The notes below the pieces were generated by a model, which saw only the letters and a program-made list of their open reading frames with translations, had not been told where the DNA came from and made no database searches. The position numbers were made by a program, and so were the translations under genes. From assembly GCA_963668015.2 (NCBI GenBank), contig CAXXCR010000029.1, positions 1-48,095 on the forward strand: a stretch of DNA of 48,095 nt, read 5' to 3'. Position 1 is the first letter of the stretch, and the number at the start of each line of letters is the position of its first letter. Below are positions 43,787 to 48,095 of this stretch, in pieces. The DNA comes from Ilyobacter_A sp963668015. Its GTDB lineage: Bacteria; Fusobacteriota; Fusobacteriia; Fusobacteriales; Fusobacteriaceae.

Positions 43787-44664
43787 TACTTATCTCTATT
43801 TGCTATAAAGTCCGCAAGTTGTATAAGATGTTTCCCATCATCTCCAAACTTATCTCTTATCAGGTCTTTTGCCCTTTCAGTTTTTTCGTATAAAATTTCT
43901 TTTGTCCTTTCGAGGCCAAAAAGTGACGGATAAGTTGACTTTTGCAGTTTTTCATCACTTCCAACAGCCTTGCCTATTGTTTCAAAATCCCCTTCTATAT
44001 CAAGTATGTCATCTTTTATCTGAAATGCCAGCCCTATTAATTCTGAATATTCCAACAGAGCATCATAGCTTTCCTTGTCCACTTCGCTTATTATACAGGC
44101 CGCTTCAACAGGAAGCCTTAACATCATACCTGTCTTATGTGTATGTATATACTGTAAAACAGGCAGTTCTATTCTTTTATTTTCAGACTCCAGGTCGACC
44201 ATCTGCCCACCGATCATACCGTTTATGCCTGCATACTCGGAAGTCAACTCTATAAGCTTAACTATTTTTTCCGCAGATATATTCTTGTTTTTCTTACTGA
44301 GTATGCTGAAAGCATGGGTCAACAAGGCATCTCCTATTAGTATTGCCTCCGCCTCACCATATTTTTTGTGTGTGGTAAGCTGTCCCCTTCTATAATCGTC
44401 GTCATCCAACGCAGGTAGATCATCGTGTACAAGCGAATAAGAGTGTATAAGCTCTATTGCCACCGCCGTGGGCATACCATGGCTCATATCCTTACCCAGG
44501 AGCTCCAAACACATCATCAAAAGTATCGGTCTGAGGCGCTTCCCGCCGTTTAACACTGAGTATCTCATCCCGTCTGCAATGATACTTGGATATTTTAATT
44601 CTGAAAGATAACTTTCTATTACTGCATCTACTACTTCTTGCCTCTCTTTCAAATACTCTTTCAT
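43786..44664 (-). CDS. ispA: Polyprenyl (farnesyl) diphosphate synthase
   Basis: Condenses isopentenyl and allylic diphosphates for quinone and cell-wall lipid carriers. First Asp-rich motif DDLPALDDDDYRRG (residues ~78-91), preceded by VAIELIHSYSLVHDD; GEAEAILIGDALLT; second Asp-rich motif FQIKDDILDIEG. 292 residues, in the FPP/GPP range. Encoded 13 bp after xseB, the standard xseB-ispA pair. Confidence 0.95.
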   Translation of the reverse strand: MKEYLKERQEVVDAVIESYLSELKYPSIIADGMRYSVLNGGKRLRPILLMMCLELLGKDMSHGMPTAVAIELIHSYSLVHDDLPALDDDDYRRGQLTTHKKYGEAEAILIGDALLTHAFSILSKKNKNISAEKIVKLIELTSEYAGINGMIGGQMVDLESENKRIELPVLQYIHTHKTGMMLRLPVEAACIISEVDKESYDALLEYSELIGLAFQIKDDILDIEGDFETIGKAVGSDEKLQKSTYPSLFGLERTKEILYEKTERAKDLIRDKFGDDGKHLIQLADFIANRDK

Positions 44665-44676
44665 GAAAAATACCCC

Positions 44677-44895
44677 CTATTCGAAATCTTCTAGTATTAT
44701 CTCTCCGTCTTTTTCCATTACCTTTTTTATTTTCCCCTCTGCCTTTTCCAAAAGTTCACTTGATTTTTTTAAAAGCCTCATAGCCCTCTCATACTCTTTT
44801 ATAGAGATGTCTAAATTCATCTCTCCACTCTCAAACCTGGCTATAATCTCATCTATCTCCTGCAGATTTTCCTCAAATGTCTTCGCTTTAGCCAT
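44677..44895 (-). CDS. xseB: Exodeoxyribonuclease VII small subunit
   Basis: 72 residues. FEENLQEIDEIIARFESGEMNLDISIKEYERAMRLLKKS is the full XseB signature (L-E-xx-V/I-xx-L-E-x-G-E-xx-L). Partners with XseA, whose gene is far away at 1-700. Between rsmD and ispA; gaps of 12-14 bp suggest one transcript. Confidence 0.95.
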   Translation of the reverse strand: MAKAKTFEENLQEIDEIIARFESGEMNLDISIKEYERAMRLLKKSSELLEKAEGKIKKVMEKDGEIILEDFE

Positions 44896-44909
44896 ACCAA
44901 CTCTCCAAT

Positions 44910-45458
44910 CTATCTGGTGAAAAACGTAATCTGCTTCCCGCCGTAATCTCTTTCATCTATCTTTTTAAATTCTCCTATTTCGTCTTCCAGATCCTCTTTG
45001 AAGTGGTGCTCTGCTACTATTATACCATCTTCAGCCAAAATCCCTTTCTTGGATATCAACTTTATCACCCTTGTGCAGAGCTCCTGTTTATATGGTGGGT
45101 CCATGAATATTATGTCAAACTTCTCCCCTTTTTTTGAAAGTATCTCTATTGCCCTGAATACATCATTTTTATAGGCTCTACATTTATCCTGAAATCCCAG
45201 ATTGTTGACATTCTCTATTATTATCCTGAGTGCTTCGGCGTCGTCTTCTATCATTATAGCCTTCTTAGCCCCACGGCTCACTGCTTCAAGAGCCATATTC
45301 CCAGTCCCGCTGAAGAGATCTAAAAAACGGCTGTCCCCCACATAAGGGTTAAGGATAGAGAAGATAGCCTCTTTTATCCTTTCCATTGTGGGTCTTGTAC
45401 TGTTCCCCTTTTTGCTTTTTATCTTTCTATTCTTAGCTGTCCCTGCAACTATCCTCAT
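44910..45458 (-). CDS. rsmD: 16S rRNA (guanine966-N2)-methyltransferase
   Basis: 182 residues. MRIVAGTAKNRKIKSKKG and TRPTMERIKEAIFSIL at the N-terminus, SAM motif FLDLFSGTGNMALEA, acidic IMIEDD, and catalytic FMDPPY. All are hallmark RsmD residues. It lies 21 bp downstream of queA. Confidence 0.95.
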   Translation of the reverse strand: MRIVAGTAKNRKIKSKKGNSTRPTMERIKEAIFSILNPYVGDSRFLDLFSGTGNMALEAVSRGAKKAIMIEDDAEALRIIIENVNNLGFQDKCRAYKNDVFRAIEILSKKGEKFDIIFMDPPYKQELCTRVIKLISKKGILAEDGIIVAEHHFKEDLEDEIGEFKKIDERDYGGKQITFFTR

Positions 45459-45479
45459 AAATTAACACCAACTTCCAAT

Positions 45480-46520
45480 TTAGTATATAAACATAGAGTC
45501 GCCAAAACTGAAAAACCTATACTTTTCTTTTACGGCTCTCTCATAAGCTTCCATTACAAACTCTTTGCCTGCAAATGCCGATATCAGCATTAAAAGTGTT
45601 GATTTCGGCAGGTGAAAATTAGTTATAAGGGCGTCCATTACCTTAAACTCGTATCCTGGATATATAAATATCTCTGTATCATCTTTTCCCGGTACAACGT
45701 TCCCTCTTTCATCTGCACTCGACTCCAGGGTCCTAACAGAAGTGGTCCCCACCGCTATTACCCTTCTTCCTTCTTTTTTGGCTGTATTTATTACCTTGGC
45801 TGCCTCCGCTGGCATTTCATACTTTTCACTGTGCATCTTATGCTCCAGTATATTTTCTGTCTGAACAGGCCTGAAGGTCCCCAGCCCAACTTCCAGATAA
45901 ACATCCACTACCTCTACGCCTTTTGAAGCAATTTCAGATAGAAGCTGTTCCGTAAAATGAAGTCCTGCAGTTGGAGCTGCAACAGACTCACCCTTCTGGG
46001 CGTATACAGTTTGATACCTGTTTTTGTCACTTAACTTTTCGCCTATATATGGCGGAAGTGGCATCTCACCCAGCTCATCCATTATTTCTTCGAAAACCCC
46101 TTCATATTCAAAGCTCATAATTCTGTTCCCGTCATCCTTTACCTCTTCCAGTTTGGCAACGAGTTCAGAATTTTCACCAAAATAAAGTTTTTGACCCAGC
46201 TTCAATTTTTTTGCCGGTTTCAAAAGAACCTCCCAAGTTTTCAGGTCTATCCTTTTTATCAAAAACATCTCCATAATCCCGCCTGTCTCTTTTTTACCTA
46301 TAAGCCTGGCAGGTATCACCTTGGTTGAGTTCCTTACTAAAACATCCCCTTCTTGGAGATAGTCCAGAATATTATAAAATTTTTTATCCTCTATCGATTC
46401 ATTTTCTCTGTTTAACACCATCATCTTGGAGTGATCCCTGGGATTTACAGGGACTTGTGCGATCAGTTCCTCCGGCAGGTGGTAATTATAATCAGAAAGT
46501 TTCATATCTATTTTTGACAT
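45480..46520 (-). CDS. queA: S-adenosylmethionine:tRNA ribosyltransferase-isomerase
   Basis: Makes epoxyqueuosine in tRNA anticodons by transferring the ribosyl part of SAM. DYNYHLPEELIAQVPVNPRDHSKMM at the start, NSTKVIPARLIG, GESVAAPTAGLHFTEQLL, EVGLGTFRPV, HSEKYEMP and LITNFHLPKSTLLMLISAFAG all match QueA. 346 residues, normal. It is 10 bp downstream of prmC. Confidence 0.97.
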   Translation of the reverse strand: MSKIDMKLSDYNYHLPEELIAQVPVNPRDHSKMMVLNRENESIEDKKFYNILDYLQEGDVLVRNSTKVIPARLIGKKETGGIMEMFLIKRIDLKTWEVLLKPAKKLKLGQKLYFGENSELVAKLEEVKDDGNRIMSFEYEGVFEEIMDELGEMPLPPYIGEKLSDKNRYQTVYAQKGESVAAPTAGLHFTEQLLSEIASKGVEVVDVYLEVGLGTFRPVQTENILEHKMHSEKYEMPAEAAKVINTAKKEGRRVIAVGTTSVRTLESSADERGNVVPGKDDTEIFIYPGYEFKVMDALITNFHLPKSTLLMLISAFAGKEFVMEAYERAVKEKYRFFSFGDSMFIY

Positions 46521-46530
46521 ATATCTACCT

Positions 46531-47652
46531 CTACTTTTTCCTTCCTATTACCATTCTATCTATTTGTTCGTAATCTCTAAGTATGCCTACATTCTCAAAT
46601 CCGTTTTCTTCCATAAGCTCTTTTACCTTTGCAGCCTGGTTATACCCTACTTCAAATGCCAGATAAGCACCTTGTTTCAGATATCCGGGCGCCTCTTTGG
46701 ATATCTTTTCATAAAAATAATACCCGTTATTTTCCGCAGTTAAAGCCAGCTTAGGTTCATGCAGTCTGACCTCTGGCATAAGCTCTCTATACTCATAATC
46801 CGGTATATACGGTGGATTTGATACAATCAGGTCAAACTCCTTGTAATTCACATTTGAAAAAACGTTTGACTTGATAAATTTTGCATTTTTAGCCCCGTTG
46901 AGGTCCTTGTTTTCCCTTGCAACTTCCAAGGCCTCATCACTTATATCTACCCCAAGAACACTGCTTTCAGGCAGCTCTTTAGCTATTGTTATAGATATTG
47001 CCCCGCTACCTGACCCTATATCCAAAATTTTGGGTTTTTCCACCTTGTATAAAAAGTTTATACACTGCTCCACCAAAAGCTCTGTTTCAGGCCTCGGTAT
47101 CAGTACGGCTTCATTCACCTTGAACCTGTAGCCGAAAAACTCTTCATACCCCAACAGATACTGAAGAGGCTTTCTGGTTTTTACCCTGTTCAAAATCAAA
47201 CTGCGTATCTCGGATTTTTCACCCTCACTTAAACTTCTTGAAAAATTAAGTGTAAGCATCATCCTCTTACATCCCAAAACGTGTGCAAAAATATACTCAG
47301 TTTCCATTCTGGCATTTAAAATTCCGTGTTTTTCCAGATAAGAGCAACTTTTTTCCAAGAGTATCATATTTTCTTTCTGATGATTCACTTTAGAAACTTC
47401 TTCTCCGATGTTTTTACAAGATTCTAAAACCTCTTCAAATTGAAGTTTTTTAGCCGTCATCTCTTTCAAATATCTTTTAACCACCTTTTTTTCATGATCT
47501 TCAACAGGCCGGTCAAAATTGGCGTAGAGTGCTATCCTCTCATATTGTAAAACATGCGCCAAGACTTTTTCTGCTTCAAATCTTGGTTTTGAAAAGGAGT
47601 ATTTTTTCAAATACTCCTCACTAAAGTTTAATATATCTATCAATTTATCCAT
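46531..47652 (-). CDS. prmC: Peptide chain release factor methyltransferase with duplicated N-terminal domain
   Basis: N5-glutamine methylation of the GGQ motif of release factors. C-terminal methyltransferase: YEEFFGYRFKVNEAVLIPRPETE, ILDIGSGSGAIS (209-220), and NPPYIP (279-284). The protein has 373 residues against the usual ~280, because the N-terminal helical domain occurs twice: residues 8-65 and 98-156 share S..YL.K, R.E.E...AHVL, R..L..NF.R and EK. The second copy leads into the conserved KPLQYLLG. Its start overlaps the prfA stop by 1 nt (TAATG), coupling methylase to substrate. Confidence 0.95.
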   Translation of the reverse strand: MDKLIDILNFSEEYLKKYSFSKPRFEAEKVLAHVLQYERIALYANFDRPVEDHEKKVVKRYLKEMTAKKLQFEEVLESCKNIGEEVSKVNHQKENMILLEKSCSYLEKHGILNARMETEYIFAHVLGCKRMMLTLNFSRSLSEGEKSEIRSLILNRVKTRKPLQYLLGYEEFFGYRFKVNEAVLIPRPETELLVEQCINFLYKVEKPKILDIGSGSGAISITIAKELPESSVLGVDISDEALEVARENKDLNGAKNAKFIKSNVFSNVNYKEFDLIVSNPPYIPDYEYRELMPEVRLHEPKLALTAENNGYYFYEKISKEAPGYLKQGAYLAFEVGYNQAAKVKELMEENGFENVGILRDYEQIDRMVIGRKK

Positions 47653-48095
47653 TATTCTCCCACACTTTGTAACTGGTCTGCCTGATCAAATGTAATAAGT
47701 GCATCGATTATATCGTCAAGCTCTCCGTCTAAAACTGCCTCCAGTCTGTGCAGAGTCAATTTTATTCTGTGATCAGTAACCCTTCCCTGCGGGTAGTTAT
47801 ATGTTCTTATTTTTTCTGATCTTGCACCAGTACCAACCTGAAGCCTTCTGTTGCTCTCTACCTCACTTCTTTGTTTTTCTAATTCCATCTCATATAATTT
47901 ACTTGCAAGTACCTTCATAGCTTTATCCCTGTTTTTAAGCTGTGATCTCTCATCCTGGCACCCTACTACTATACCTGTAGGTAAGTGAGTTATCCTAACT
48001 GCTGAGTCGGTCATGTTTACGTGCTGACCTCCAGCTCCTCCTGCTCTGTAGGTATCTATTTTTAGATCAGACGGGTTGATCTCTACTTCTTTTAC
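47652..48095 (-). CDS. prfA: Peptide chain release factor 1, partial
   Basis: Class I release factor for UAA and UAG. The window holds the last 147 codons; the N-terminal part is beyond the right edge. DLKIDTYRAGGAGGQHVN contains the catalytic GGQ, then TDSAVRITHLPTGI, QDERSQLKNRDKAM, SEKIRTYNYPQGRVTDHRI and the C-terminal LDGELDDIIDALI. Note A-G-G where many RF1 proteins have S-S-G before AGGQ. First of a tight seven-gene run. Confidence 0.97.
   Translation of the reverse strand, partial: VKEVEINPSDLKIDTYRAGGAGGQHVNMTDSAVRITHLPTGIVVGCQDERSQLKNRDKAMKVLASKLYEMELEKQRSEVESNRRLQVGTGARSEKIRTYNYPQGRVTDHRIKLTLHRLEAVLDGELDDIIDALITFDQADQLQSVGE

Noticed and set aside
1..48095. CRISPR arrays, integrases, transposases, toxin-antitoxin or phage-defence islands
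   Set aside because: No regularly spaced direct repeats and no recognisable mobile-element or defence genes were found on either strand.

Overview
The window looks like a chromosome segment from an AT-rich, Gram-negative-type anaerobe, most likely a member of the Fusobacteriota (Ilyobacter/Propionigenium/Fusobacterium-like). The reasons are low GC, AGGAGG-type ribosome sites with frequent TTG and GTG starts, a small fusobacterial-type outer-membrane beta-barrel protein with a cleavable signal peptide, and a mix of Firmicute-like genes (ricT, tmcAL, coaX, DUF1292, DUF1934) with outer-membrane features (lipoprotein, LolCDE-like transporter). This assignment is inference; no 16S gene is present.

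Layout. 1-6.8 kb, minus strand: cobS-cobC-radC-ricT-trmN6-uvrB-xseA (B12 assembly, DNA repair, tRNA methylation). 6.8-7.7 kb: non-coding, holding a candidate structured small RNA, a dispersed repeat and tRNA-Lys. 7.7-10.3 kb: hpf and a LolD/LolCE-like ABC transporter. 10.5-12.9 kb, plus strand: proB-proA (proline synthesis). 13.4-19.5 kb, minus: mutL, rlmH, DUF1292, DUF1934, a TPR protein and lysS. 19.7-26.3 kb: slt, a decayed nickel-superoxide-dismutase remnant, a GNAT gene, recJ, a zinc-ribbon fragment and an outer-membrane protein. 26.4-32.4 kb, minus: a small protein, pepT, a GPH-type sugar symporter, an alpha/beta hydrolase, tmcAL and a lipoprotein, plus a candidate plus-strand small RNA. 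32.6-36.8 kb, plus: coaX, an mmsA-type CoA-acylating aldehyde dehydrogenase and alanine dehydrogenase. 36.8-48.1 kb, minus: putP with a structured leader, rplM-rpsI with a leader, three uncharacterised genes, and the run prfA-prmC-queA-rsmD-xseB-ispA-cca.

Most of the window is ordinary housekeeping sequence. The best candidates for something new are non-coding. (1) A minus-strand RNA of about 190 nt at 6993-7180 has its own promoter and terminator and a hairpin loop displaying ACCUCCUC, the anti-Shine-Dalgarno sequence. (2) A long-hairpin intergenic repeat is present in three copies. (3) The putP leader carries a transcription terminator between a near-consensus promoter and the start codon. 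(4) A free-standing promoter-terminator unit lies at 26.6-26.8 kb.

Caution on quality: xseA, the last third of uvrB, radC, the Lol-type permease, proB and recJ are all interrupted by one or more frame changes, yet their conserved motifs continue in the next frame. Clustered indel errors in the assembly explain this better than decay of six core genes.
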